Below the pieces are notes generated by a model, which searched no databases, was not told the DNA's origin, and saw only the letters and a program-made list of their open reading frames with translations. Positions 1 to 8,817 of a stretch of 64,000 bases of DNA are shown here, one piece after another (positions within the stretch are counted from its first letter, which is position 1; each line of letters starts with the position of its first letter). The stretch is from Neorhizobium sp. NCHU2750 (GTDB taxonomy: Bacteria; Pseudomonadota; Alphaproteobacteria; Rhizobiales; Rhizobiaceae). The stretch is from positions 3,717,501 through 3,781,500 of the forward strand of contig NZ_CP030827.1 of assembly GCF_003597675.1 (NCBI RefSeq), in the 5' to 3' direction. The position numbers and the translations under genes were made by a program.

Positions 1-892
1 GCCTCGCGGATGCCTCGCGCGCAACGTCCTCCAACCTCTGCTGGATGCCGAGCTTCAGCGTGCTGCGATAATCTTCTGCACCCGGTCTCTTGCGGATAGC
101 CGCTTCCGCCAGATGCGCCGCATAGGCCGGCAATTGCAGCCTTTTACGCGGCACCGGATCGTCCTCAGCCCGTTCCGCTTCGCCCTCGCCCGTCACCTCG
201 GCCACGGCAGCGCGGGTCAGAACCCGCTCGCGCGCAGCGATGGCCGCCTGCGGATGCCGATCGGGCCGGCGCTGTTCCGGCGATTGCGGCAGGGCGACGA
301 GGAGTGCCGCCTCCGCCACCGTCAGCCGCTTCGGTTCCTTGCCGAACCAGGCAAGGCTCGCGGCCCGGACCCCCTCGATATTGCCGCCATAGGGGGCATG
401 GGTGAGATAGAGTTGCAGGATCTCTCGCTTCGTCAGCCGACGCTCGATCTGGATGGCGCGGGCGACCTGCAAAAGCTTTGCCGAAAACGACCGCGTCTCG
501 CGCGGCTCGATCAGCCGCGCCACCTGCATCGACAGCGTCGAGGCGCCGGAAACGATACGGCCATTGGTCAGGAGCTGGAATGCGGCACGTCCGATTGCCC
601 TGAGATCAATGCCGCCATGCGCGTAGAAGCGTCGATCCTCGTAGCCGATCAGCATCGCAAGAAAGCGCGGATCGACATCCTCGACATCAGTCTTCAGCCG
701 CCACCGCCCCTCCGGCGTCGCAAACGCCCTGAGCAACTGCCCATCGGCATCCAGCACTTCCGCCGAAACGACCCCGGCACTGTCCAGCGGCGGCGGATAG
801 GCTCGATCGGCCCATTCAAGACCGGCATAGGTCGACACTGCCATAAAGAGGCAGGCGCCAAGGCCGATCGTGAATTTCCACCTGCGTTTCAT
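1..892 (-). CDS. pbpC: Penicillin-binding protein 1C, N-terminal part (runs off the window)
   Basis: Peptidoglycan glycosyltransferase/transpeptidase of the PBP1C type, acting on the periplasmic face of the inner membrane. Only the first ~297 residues lie in the window. They show a basic N-terminus and one membrane anchor (residues ~6-25), then the GT51 domain with its EDRRFYAHGG motif, GASTLSMQVAR, and KREILQLYLTHAPYGGNIEG. These are the conserved glycosyltransferase motifs. The transpeptidase domain is expected beyond the left edge. The ATG at 892 is the natural start because the hydrophobic anchor follows at once. The gene lies 286 bp downstream of, and in the same direction as, the alpha-2-macroglobulin gene. 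Enterobacteria have the same pairing (pbpC with yfhM), which suggests a shared role in wall repair and defence. Confidence 0.93.
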   Translation of the reverse strand, partial: MKRRWKFTIGLGACLFMAVSTYAGLEWADRAYPPPLDSAGVVSAEVLDADGQLLRAFATPEGRWRLKTDVEDVDPRFLAMLIGYEDRRFYAHGGIDLRAIGRAAFQLLTNGRIVSGASTLSMQVARLIEPRETRSFSAKLLQVARAIQIERRLTKREILQLYLTHAPYGGNIEGVRAASLAWFGKEPKRLTVAEAALLVALPQSPEQRRPDRHPQAAIAARERVLTRAAVAEVTGEGEAERAEDDPVPRKRLQLPAYAAHLAEAAIRKRPGAEDYRSTLKLGIQQRLEDVAREASAR

Positions 893-972
893 GCGGGTTC
901 TTCTTAGCCTCACTCTATCGAGAGCGCATATTACCGTCGGATCGCGCAACGGCACGACGAGGATTTTATGAC

Positions 973-1112
973 AGAAAGTCCCCTCCCAAACCCTCCCCAC
1001 AAGGGGGAGGGCTTAACCCGGCCGATCCGCCGAACCTCTATTGAGGCAAGCGATTGCCGCGGGTCTTCTCCCCCCTTGTGGGGGAGATGGCCGGCAGGCC
1101 AGAGGGGGACTT
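973..1112 (+). repeat. Rhizobial intergenic palindromic repeat, copy 1 (RIME-like, 140 bp)
   Basis: This stretch holds two strong palindromes. One is CCCTCCCCACAAGGGGGAGGG near 991-1011, and the other is CTCCCCCCTTGTGGGGGAG near 1068-1086, followed by GGCCGGCAGGCC. A second copy of exactly the same length lies in inverse orientation at 32590-32729. The outer arms are nearly identical and the central ~45 bp has diverged. The form (about 100-140 bp, two palindromes, intergenic, several copies) matches what is known of Rhizobium-specific intergenic mosaic elements. The family name is my inference. It sits between the alpha-2-macroglobulin gene and pbpC. Confidence 0.85.
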
Positions 1113-1178
1113 GCTTCACAATTCGGTGTTGCTGCGAGTCAGGATGGGGCAAAGGCCCACAGCCATCCTTCGCCCCCC

Positions 1179-4100
1179 TCACTGCCCCGCCACAACCTCC
1201 ATCTTGCCCATAGCGGTCCGTGCCGAAAACTGCGGGCGATACATATCCTCCACCTGCGCCGCCGGAACATCGTACGTTCCCGGCGTCACGGCGCGCACCA
1301 CATAGGCGAGCTTGATCTCCCGGTTATCGCCGGCGCTGCGGTCGAGGGCTGCGACGAAGCGGTCGTTGCGGAATTCCGTATGTGCCGCCTGCACCTCGTC
1401 GAGCCAATCGAAATTCGACAGGTTGGCGCTGTTGACGATCGACGGATTGTCGATCTCGAACCCGGCCGGCAACAGATCAGTGACGACGATGCGCGACGGC
1501 CAGTCATTGGTCTCGGTCACCGTCAGCACCACCACATAGCGGTCGTTCTGTCTGGCTTGGCTGACATTCGCCTCTTCGCCCGCCATCGTGTAATAGGCAC
1601 GCGAAATCTTGAACCCGTCGCCGCCGGCCGAAAGCGGCGTTGCCGGGGCGGCAACCGTGGTGATCGCCGCAGACAGGGCATCACCACTGTCATTGCGCAC
1701 CGTCAGCGGATGATCGAGCAGCACATCCCCCGCCATCTGCGACATCAGCGTGCCACTAAGGTCGGCGCCGTTGACGTTGAGACGCAGGTTGTCATCGCCA
1801 TTCTGCAGCGCGCGGGCGGCAAGCAGCATCCAGGTCTGCTCCTGGGTGCTGGTATATTTCTTAGCACCCCATTCCTTGGCGACGACGGCCGCCAGATCCG
1901 GCACGATCGGCGGCACCGGCCGGCTTTCGGCCGCGAGCGCCAGAACCGCAGCACCGTCACGCAACGAGGAGCCGTAGTCGGAGCGGACGAGGCTGACCTT
2001 GTGCACCTGCGCATCCTCGGACATTTGCAGCGCCGCATTGAAGATCGATTTCGACCGCTGGCTGTCGCCATAGAGCGAAAGCGCCGCCGCGATATGCGCC
2101 TTGGCAAGCGGGGTCGGAAAATCGTTGATGAGCGTATCGGCGTAATATCTGAGATCGCTGATCGCGGCCTTGCGGTTGCGCGCCAGAACATAGAGTGCAT
2201 AGGCGATCTGGTTGCCCTGATCGCGCACATTCGTCGTATAGGCGAGCGTGTTCTGCAGGTTCTCCAGCGCCTGCACCAGCGGCTGTTCCGGCACCTCATA
2301 CCCCTGCTCGCGCGCCCGCGACAGGAAATCGGTCAAATAGGAATCGAGCCAGAGATCATTGCCCGCACCATCCGGCCCCCAGAGCCCGAAACTACCGGCG
2401 GAGGCCTGGAAGGACAGCACGCGATAGATCGCATCCTGCACCCGTTTCTTCACCTCGGCATCGTCGGCAAGCCCGTTTTTCACCGCCATCTCGCTCAGAT
2501 AGAGGAGCGGCAATGCCCGGCTCGTCGTCTGCTCGGCGCAGCCGTAAGGGTAGCGGTCAAGGCTCATCAGCAAGGCTGGAATATCGAAGGCATTGGACCG
2601 GCTGACATTGACGCTGACGGAAGCTCCCTGCAGCACGCTGTCTGCCAGAAGATTGCCGTCCACCGTGACGCTTGCACCCGGTTTCAGATCGACCAGCCGA
2701 CGCTCCGTCACCGGCAGGGCTGCCGGGCGAACAGGGATGTTGAGGACCTGATCGACCGCAAGACCCGAGCCATTGGCAAGCCGGATCGACAGAGTACCAT
2801 CGCCCGGTTCGATACCGACCAGCGGCAGCGTGACGCTCGCCTTGCCGCCCGCGGAAAGTTCCACCGGCTTGATGGCGCTCTGGCCGACGGCGACCGCATC
2901 GCTGGTCTTGACCGTCAGGTCATAGCTGCCGGCAGGGCCATCGGTATTGGCAATGTCGAGCCGCAGATTGCTGTCGTCTCCCGGCGCCAGGAAACGCGGC
3001 AGGCTAGAGGTTATGACGATCGGATCACGGATGATGACATCCTTGACCCCGTGCCCGACGCCGGATTTCGACCAGGCGACTGCCATGACCCGCGCCGTGC
3101 CGTTGAATTGCGGAATGTCGAAGGAGACATGCGCCTTGCCGTCACCGTCGAGCTTTACCGGACCGGAGAAGAAGGCGACGAGCTTTTCCTTCGGCGGGCT
3201 TGCCTGCAGCGCCATGTTGCCGCCATCACCACCGGTCCTCAGACGCCCGGTGGCACCGAGCGACCCGTCGATCAGCCGGCCGTAGATATCGCGGATTTCC
3301 AGCCCGAGCCGCCGCTGGCCGAAATACCAGTCATCCGGCGCCGGGGGCTCGTAACGGGTGAGATTGAGAATGCCGACATCGACGGCGGCAACCGTCACAT
3401 AGGCATCCTCATTGGCCCCGGCGCCCGCCACCTGCAGTGAAATATCGAGCGGCTGGCGCGGCAGCACCTTGTCCGGCGCAGTGATGGCGACCGACAGATC
3501 GCGCGCCTCCGGATCGACCTTCAGCCATGTGACCCCGATCGCCCGCATCGGCATGTGGTTTTCACGCGCCTCGCCCGGCCTGTAGAGCGTCGCTGTAATA
3601 TAAGACCCGGCACCCCATTCCTTGGTCACCGGAATATCCACCTCGCCGCCATGTTCCGGAATGCTGGCGGTCTTCACCGAGATCAGCGCCTCGGATCCGG
3701 CCATCACCATCAACTCGCCGGCATAGCGCGACGAGACTTTCAGTTTGGCGGTGTCACCGACCTTGTAGCTCGGCTTGTCGAGCGCGATTTCCAGCGCATC
3801 CGGCGTATCGGTCGACGTGGCGGTGACGAACCAGCCGGCATCGAACTCGACGCTTGAGGCCGGGCCGCCATTGTCGGCCGTCTCGACCTCGAGCCGGTAG
3901 CGGCCCCACTCGACCGGCACGGAAATACGCCCGCCATCCGTCGTCACGTCGATCGTGCCATTGGCCACCTGACGCGTGCGGGTGATCGGCTCGTAACGCC
4001 AGGAATTGCCGTCGCGATACCACTGGTAATCCTGCTCGACCTTGACGAGTTTCCACGGCAGGCCCTTGGACACCTGCTTCGCCCCGGCCTCATCGACGAG

Positions 4101-6644
4101 GATGACGTTGAAATTGCCGACCGCACCTTCCGGCAGGTCGCCGGAAAATTCCGGTTTGATGCCGATCCGCGGCCCGTCGGCCTTGACCGGCAGCGACAGC
4201 GTCCGCTCGATCGCCCGTCCACCTGTCTCCTGCATCCTGACGGTGATATCGGCATTGAGAAGCCTGGTGGTCGATGGCAGTTCGGCGACATCGGCGTCGA
4301 ACTCGGCCTTGCCCTCTTCATCGGTCTCGGAAAGCGCATCAAGCGGAATGCGCACGGTCTCGGTTTCCTCCTCGTCGGCAAGGCCGAACTGGTAGCCGGG
4401 GAAGGCAGCATTGTCGCGAATCGGTTTCAGCGCAATCTCGCCTTCGAGGCCGAGACCGGCCGCCGGGGCGCCATAAAGGAAACGCCCGTCGATCGAAACC
4501 TTGGCCGGCTCACCGACCGCAATTTCCTTCGCCTCGCTCGTCATGTCGAACTCGATGCGATCCGGTACGAAATCGTCGACGAGAAATGTCTTTTCACCGA
4601 TCGCCGAACCCTTGGGATCGGTAAACACCTGCATCGTCCAGGTGCCGCGCATCGATGTGTCTTGCAGGGCCAGATCCAGCGTATAGCCGCCGAGATTGCC
4701 GCTCTCCACCATCCGCCGATCCTCGACGCCGTCCGGGCGCAGGAAGACGAAAGTGAGCGGCAGGTTCTCGATCGCGGTTGCATCGATAGTGCGGGCAAGC
4801 GCACTGGCATGCACCACCTCGCCCGGCCGATAGATGCCGCGCTCGGTAAAGGCGAGAAGGTCGATCGCCCCCGGCGCCGGGCGCCCGGTCACGCCGCGGT
4901 CGGAGAGATCGAAACCGGCGCGGGTCATGTCGAGGAAGACATAATCCTGGCCATTGTTTTGAGCTGTCAGCACCGCCGGCACCATCGCCGCCGTGCCGCG
5001 CATCAGCCCGGCGGTAAACGTCGCCTTACCGTCGGCATCGGTCTTAGCGGTGCCGAGGATTTCGTTGTTCTTGGCGAGAAGCTGCAGGTCGACACCGGCA
5101 ATCGGCTTGGCCGACCCGAGCGAGCGGGCAAACACAGTGAGGCCATCCGTGCCGGCATAGGTGGTAAGCCCGATATCGGAGACGACGAACCATTGCGTCG
5201 CGCGGTCGTCCCATTCCTGATTGACGGCATTGGCGGCGGCCGCCGTCAGCACATAGACGCCGGGCTTGCGCTGCGGCAGTGCCTCGTCGACCGGGAAACT
5301 GGTCGTCACGTCCTTGTTCAGCTCCTGACCGAGATCGATCGTCCCCTGCCAGACCAGTTCGCCGTTTTCCTGCTCGATCCGGTCGGCGCTGTAGCCGCTC
5401 ATCTGGGTGAGGAACTGCGAATTGGTCAGAAGCGGCGCAATGTTGCGATCGCCGATCCGGTAAAGCTTCAGGTTCGCCCGCTCGGTATTGACCGAAACGA
5501 TCGGAATGCCGCGCCGCGCCGTCGACGGCAGCACGAAGCTGTCGCCGGTAAACCGCACCAGCGGCGAGCGATCCTTCACATAGATGTCGAGATCGACCTG
5601 CGCCGCCAGCGGTTCGTCAACCGAGGATGGCAGGCCGCGGCGCAAGGAGAGCTTGTAGCGCTGGCCATGGGTCAGGCCTTCGACGCAGATCTGGTTGTCC
5701 TTCGCCTCCATTGCCTTCGGCGCCTTGCCGTCGAGCGTCACGAAGGGCGCATAATCCGTACCGGCCTTGATCAGCGGTTCGGAAAACTGGACGCAGGCGC
5801 GGGGATTGGCACTGTCGGCATCGACCGTATTGCCGGTCACGCGGAAACCCTGCCGCTCGCGCAGGTCATTATAGGCGGCCTGCACCGTGCGGGCGCTGAC
5901 AAGCGCGAGGCTTTGCTTGTAGGCGGTCAGCGCCTGCCGGTAATTCTGCTGCTTGGCAAGGGCGGCGCCGAGCACCGCCAGCGCATCGGCACGCGCCTGC
6001 GTCGTGCGCGACGTCAGATAGCCGTTGATCGCCGCAAGCGTGCCCTCGCTGTCGGCCGAGCTGTTATCCTTGGCAATGCCGGCGGCACGCGAAAGCGCAA
6101 TCCACAGGTCGCAGTCATCCGGGGTCAGCGATAGCGCACCCTTGTAATTGTAGATCGCCGTATCGACCCGGCCGGAGAGAAGCTCGTTCTGGGCAATCGT
6201 CTTCAGGTTCTCGATACCGTAACCCTGCTGGTTGTCGCCGAGTGCCAGCCCGTCCTTCTGTTCGCGCGCCTGGGTCAGCACCTCGTCCGACAGGAAAGTC
6301 AGCCGCGGCGGAGCGCCGATATCCGGCTGAGCCGCCGCCTCGACGATCTTGCCGGCGACAGCACCGGCAAAGGTGTTGAGCTGGCCGTAATCGGTCTTGA
6401 GGAAGCACCACTTGGCTTTGACATTATAGGTGAAGGCACGGCACTGGGTGTCGCCGATGCAGGCGGTGGCACACTGGTCCTGGCTGACATTCTTCACTGT
6501 CCTGAGGTCGAAGCCGGTATAGTCGCTATCCGCCGTCGTCTCGATGCGGCGCTCGGCCGCCTGCAGCGGCAAGGCCAGCGGGCCGACAAGGCTAAAGACT
6601 GCCATTGCAAAAGCGGAAAAGCCGAAGATCGCGCGCCTAGACAT
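1179..6644 (-). CDS. Bacterial alpha-2-macroglobulin with N-terminal PAN domain
   Basis: A periplasmic protease-trapping protein of 1821 residues, normal for the family. Visible in order are a signal peptide (1-29, ending LPLQA, no lipobox Cys), a Cys-rich PAN/apple-like domain (~30-102), a short TPR-like stretch (~125-235), a series of macroglobulin beta domains, and the bait/MG core. The intact thioester motif CAEQ follows, with its Cys at about residue 1369, inside an alpha-helical thioester domain, and a C-terminal receptor-type domain ends the protein. The ATG at 6644 is preceded by a strong GGGGGGA ribosome site and leads straight into the signal peptide, so it is preferred over the upstream in-frame codon. 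Followed on the same strand by pbpC. Unlike the E. coli homologue it looks soluble and not lipid-anchored. Confidence 0.93.
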   Translation of the reverse strand: MSRRAIFGFSAFAMAVFSLVGPLALPLQAAERRIETTADSDYTGFDLRTVKNVSQDQCATACIGDTQCRAFTYNVKAKWCFLKTDYGQLNTFAGAVAGKIVEAAAQPDIGAPPRLTFLSDEVLTQAREQKDGLALGDNQQGYGIENLKTIAQNELLSGRVDTAIYNYKGALSLTPDDCDLWIALSRAAGIAKDNSSADSEGTLAAINGYLTSRTTQARADALAVLGAALAKQQNYRQALTAYKQSLALVSARTVQAAYNDLRERQGFRVTGNTVDADSANPRACVQFSEPLIKAGTDYAPFVTLDGKAPKAMEAKDNQICVEGLTHGQRYKLSLRRGLPSSVDEPLAAQVDLDIYVKDRSPLVRFTGDSFVLPSTARRGIPIVSVNTERANLKLYRIGDRNIAPLLTNSQFLTQMSGYSADRIEQENGELVWQGTIDLGQELNKDVTTSFPVDEALPQRKPGVYVLTAAAANAVNQEWDDRATQWFVVSDIGLTTYAGTDGLTVFARSLGSAKPIAGVDLQLLAKNNEILGTAKTDADGKATFTAGLMRGTAAMVPAVLTAQNNGQDYVFLDMTRAGFDLSDRGVTGRPAPGAIDLLAFTERGIYRPGEVVHASALARTIDATAIENLPLTFVFLRPDGVEDRRMVESGNLGGYTLDLALQDTSMRGTWTMQVFTDPKGSAIGEKTFLVDDFVPDRIEFDMTSEAKEIAVGEPAKVSIDGRFLYGAPAAGLGLEGEIALKPIRDNAAFPGYQFGLADEEETETVRIPLDALSETDEEGKAEFDADVAELPSTTRLLNADITVRMQETGGRAIERTLSLPVKADGPRIGIKPEFSGDLPEGAVGNFNVILVDEAGAKQVSKGLPWKLVKVEQDYQWYRDGNSWRYEPITRTRQVANGTIDVTTDGGRISVPVEWGRYRLEVETADNGGPASSVEFDAGWFVTATSTDTPDALEIALDKPSYKVGDTAKLKVSSRYAGELMVMAGSEALISVKTASIPEHGGEVDIPVTKEWGAGSYITATLYRPGEARENHMPMRAIGVTWLKVDPEARDLSVAITAPDKVLPRQPLDISLQVAGAGANEDAYVTVAAVDVGILNLTRYEPPAPDDWYFGQRRLGLEIRDIYGRLIDGSLGATGRLRTGGDGGNMALQASPPKEKLVAFFSGPVKLDGDGKAHVSFDIPQFNGTARVMAVAWSKSGVGHGVKDVIIRDPIVITSSLPRFLAPGDDSNLRLDIANTDGPAGSYDLTVKTSDAVAVGQSAIKPVELSAGGKASVTLPLVGIEPGDGTLSIRLANGSGLAVDQVLNIPVRPAALPVTERRLVDLKPGASVTVDGNLLADSVLQGASVSVNVSRSNAFDIPALLMSLDRYPYGCAEQTTSRALPLLYLSEMAVKNGLADDAEVKKRVQDAIYRVLSFQASAGSFGLWGPDGAGNDLWLDSYLTDFLSRAREQGYEVPEQPLVQALENLQNTLAYTTNVRDQGNQIAYALYVLARNRKAAISDLRYYADTLINDFPTPLAKAHIAAALSLYGDSQRSKSIFNAALQMSEDAQVHKVSLVRSDYGSSLRDGAAVLALAAESRPVPPIVPDLAAVVAKEWGAKKYTSTQEQTWMLLAARALQNGDDNLRLNVNGADLSGTLMSQMAGDVLLDHPLTVRNDSGDALSAAITTVAAPATPLSAGGDGFKISRAYYTMAGEEANVSQARQNDRYVVVLTVTETNDWPSRIVVTDLLPAGFEIDNPSIVNSANLSNFDWLDEVQAAHTEFRNDRFVAALDRSAGDNREIKLAYVVRAVTPGTYDVPAAQVEDMYRPQFSARTAMGKMEVVAGQ

Positions 6645-6856
6645 GAAAAGTCCCCCCGTGGCTGCCGTCGGATGCGCCTTTTTCCAATGTGAGATGCCAC
6701 TTGTCAACGCACGTCGTTACGTCGCAAACGGAGCAATTCAACGCGAAAGTGGCGCGCGGAGAAAATTGCTCGTCCAAAAGCTGTGCCAGAAATGCCGTCA
6801 AGCCAACTCTATGGCGGTGGCGGCAGGACAGTCTTATCGTGTAGAAGGCAGTCGAT

Positions 6857-7780
6857 ATGGCAATTCTCAGCATCTTCAGGAACAGGCAGGCGGAAGTCGC
6901 GCCGCAAGCGTCCGTCTTCGGCGGCCTGCTCGGCGGCTATTCCATCGAGGTCATGCCGCGCACTGCGGCCAAGATCGACAGTTTCCGTGAATTCCTGCCG
7001 GCCGGCACACGCGTCTATATCGCCCATATCGACGGCACGCCGATCGAAGACATGGTGGCAACGGCGAAACGGCTGACCGACGAAGGCTACGTCGCCATGC
7101 CGCATATCCCGGCCCGCAGCATTCACGGCAAGGCAATGCTGGAGGATTGGATCGCCCGCTATGTGAACGAGGCCGGTGTCGAACAGGCGCTGTTGCTGGC
7201 CGGCGGTGTCGCCTCGCCCGCCGGAGATCTCGCAAGTTCGCTCCATCTTCTGGAAACCGGGTTGTTCGACCGCTACGGCTTCAAGCGACTGCATGTCGCC
7301 GGGCATCCGGAAGGCAACAAGGATATCGACCGCGACGGCACCACGCTTCTCGTCGACGAGGCCCTGAAGTTCAAGCAGGCCTGGTCGGAGCGCAGCAATG
7401 CCGACATGGCGATCGTCACCCAGTTCGCCTTCGATGCAAAACCGGTGATCCTCTGGGCCGAGCGAATCGCTGCCGCCGGGGTAAAACTGCCGATCCATCT
7501 CGGCGTCACCGGCCCGACCAAGCTGCAGACGCTGATCAAATTCGCCGTCTCCTGCGGCGTTGGCCCATCGCTCGGCGTCTTGCAGAAACGCGCGCTTGAT
7601 TTGAGCAAGCTTCTCACCCCCTATGAGCCGGAGGAATTTCTCACCGAAATCGCCGCCTACAAGCTTGCCCATCCCGAGAGCCTGATCGAGCAGATCCATG
7701 TCTTCCCGCTCGGCGGCATCCGCCCGAGCGCCGACTGGATGAACCAGCGGCTTCTCGAAGACCGTATCGCCGCACGCTGA
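6857..7780 (+). CDS. Methylenetetrahydrofolate reductase (MetF-like) family protein
   Basis: A 307-residue soluble protein that reads as a MetF-type TIM barrel. It has VFGGLLGGYSIEVMPR near the N-terminus, repeated beta-strand/helix units, an LLLAGGVASPAGD loop, and the LHVAGHPEGN segment, which resembles the substrate loop of MTHFR-like proteins. The family reduces 5,10-methylene-THF with a flavin. This divergent branch often accompanies demethylation pathways in alphaproteobacteria, so true methionine-pathway MetF activity is not certain. The ATG at 6857 has a GAAGG ribosome site and is divergent from the alpha-2-macroglobulin gene (212 bp between). No partner demethylase genes are adjacent, so the function remains a family-level call. 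Confidence 0.75.
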   Translation: MAILSIFRNRQAEVAPQASVFGGLLGGYSIEVMPRTAAKIDSFREFLPAGTRVYIAHIDGTPIEDMVATAKRLTDEGYVAMPHIPARSIHGKAMLEDWIARYVNEAGVEQALLLAGGVASPAGDLASSLHLLETGLFDRYGFKRLHVAGHPEGNKDIDRDGTTLLVDEALKFKQAWSERSNADMAIVTQFAFDAKPVILWAERIAAAGVKLPIHLGVTGPTKLQTLIKFAVSCGVGPSLGVLQKRALDLSKLLTPYEPEEFLTEIAAYKLAHPESLIEQIHVFPLGGIRPSADWMNQRLLEDRIAAR

Positions 7781-7785
7781 ACGGC

Positions 7786-7819
7786 AACAAAAAGCGGCGC
7801 GATCCGAAGATCGCGCCGC
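7786..7819 (-). terminator. Intrinsic terminator for the TerC-family gene
   Basis: A perfect 11-bp stem, GCGGCGCGATC / GATCGCGCCGC with loop CGAA (7794-7819). On the minus strand it is followed by TTTTTG, which is the form of a Rho-independent terminator. It lies 26 bp past the stop of the minus-strand gene and 13 bp past the plus-strand MetF-like gene, so the stem may also end that transcript, without a U-tract. Confidence 0.85.
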
Positions 7820-7845
7820 AAGATTTGACAGACAGGACCTGAGTA

Positions 7846-8499
7846 TCAGCCTGAGACGTAGGGCAGCACCTCGTACGCACCGCGCCAGATCATTTCGAGC
7901 GCGACGTAGAGAATGACGGCAAGGCCGACATAGGCGATCCAGCGGTGTCTGTTGAGCAACCGGGCGATGAAGCTTGCCGCAATGCCCATCAGCGCGATCG
8001 ACAGGACCAAGCCGAAAACCAGCACTTCGGGATGCTCATGCGCGGCACCGGCGACGGCAAGCACGTTGTCGAGCGACATCGACACATCGGCAATGACGAT
8101 CTGCCATGCGGCCTGCGCGAAGGTTTTGCGTGGTGCACCGCCGGCGACCGAACCATCCCCGTTGAGGTCTGCATCGGCCAGCGCCTCCCCGGCCTCGTCG
8201 TCATGGCCATGCTGCGAACGAAGCTCGCGCCACATCTTCCAGCACACCCAGAGCAGCAGCACGCCGCCGGCGAGCAGCAGGCCGACAATCTGCAGAAGCT
8301 GCGTGGTTGCCAGCGCAAAACCGATACGCAGCAGCGTGGCCGCCAGAATACCGACCAGAATGGCCTTCGCGCGCTGCTCCTTCGGCAGGCCGGCAGCAGC
8401 CAGACCGATGACGATCGCATTGTCGCCGGCCAGAACCAGATCGATCATGATAACTTGCGCGAGGGCGGACAAGGCCTCGGGCGTAAAGAACTCCATCAT
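7846..8499 (-). CDS. TerC/YjbE family integral membrane protein with EF-hand-like loop
   Basis: A 217-residue protein with about seven hydrophobic segments. It carries the two family signature repeats, LAGDNAIVIGLA (Asp26-Asn27) and MSLDNVLAVAG (Asp144-Asn145), which supply membrane acidic residues thought to handle divalent metal ions. The family includes Mn2+ exporters and proteins that help metallate exported enzymes. The cytoplasmic or periplasmic loop at ~95-123 is His/Asp-rich and contains DLNGDG (111-116), which fits the first half of an EF-hand calcium loop. Start choice is ATG 8499, with a second ATG directly after it. Its AAGGG ribosome site is part of a small hairpin in the leader. 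It stands alone with its own terminator. The transported ion cannot be read from sequence. Confidence 0.85.
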   Translation of the reverse strand: MMEFFTPEALSALAQVIMIDLVLAGDNAIVIGLAAAGLPKEQRAKAILVGILAATLLRIGFALATTQLLQIVGLLLAGGVLLLWVCWKMWRELRSQHGHDDEAGEALADADLNGDGSVAGGAPRKTFAQAAWQIVIADVSMSLDNVLAVAGAAHEHPEVLVFGLVLSIALMGIAASFIARLLNRHRWIAYVGLAVILYVALEMIWRGAYEVLPYVSG

Positions 8500-8817
8500 A
8501 CGACACCCTTATCTTCAGATGGGGTGCCTCATGTCCTGACGAGCTTTGGATGCGGATTGCCGGCAGACACCGCGCAACACGCTCATTTTAAGACCAAAAA
8601 CCATCACGACACCGGGCACCGATATTGGACAATCCAGTCCGACATCACAGTTCTTGTTCGAACTGCCAGAGGGGCCCGGTCCTGGTCGACCGAGATTTAG
8701 CGCTGGCTTGAATGAAACTCAAGACCCTTGTTCACGAAACCGTGGGTCGGCCGTGATCCGGGACATTTTCCCGGACCGGATCATCCCATATTCTCGCGGC
8801 GCGGCCGTTCCGCCTGC
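8500..8817. other. Intergenic region upstream of the TerC-family gene
   Basis: A 318-bp gap lies between atvA (which ends at 8818) and the TerC-family start, both on the minus strand. I see no gene in it. The part next to the TerC start can fold as CACCC-c-ATC-TGAA-GAT-aa-GGGTG in the minus-strand RNA (8504-8526), with the ribosome site in the 3' arm. The rest should hold the TerC promoter and the end of the lpiA-atvA transcript. No clear intrinsic terminator was found after atvA. Confidence 0.6.

Noticed and set aside
1041..3440. Very long plus-strand open frame (799 codons) opposite the alpha-2-macroglobulin gene
   Set aside because: It is an antisense frame that stays open because of high GC. 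Its composition is rich in Arg/His/Gly and it has no family features, while the minus-strand gene has clear domains.
8504..8526. Mn2+ (yybP-ykoY) riboswitch before the TerC-family gene
   Set aside because: The leader hairpin is too short, and I could not find the conserved loops of that riboswitch.
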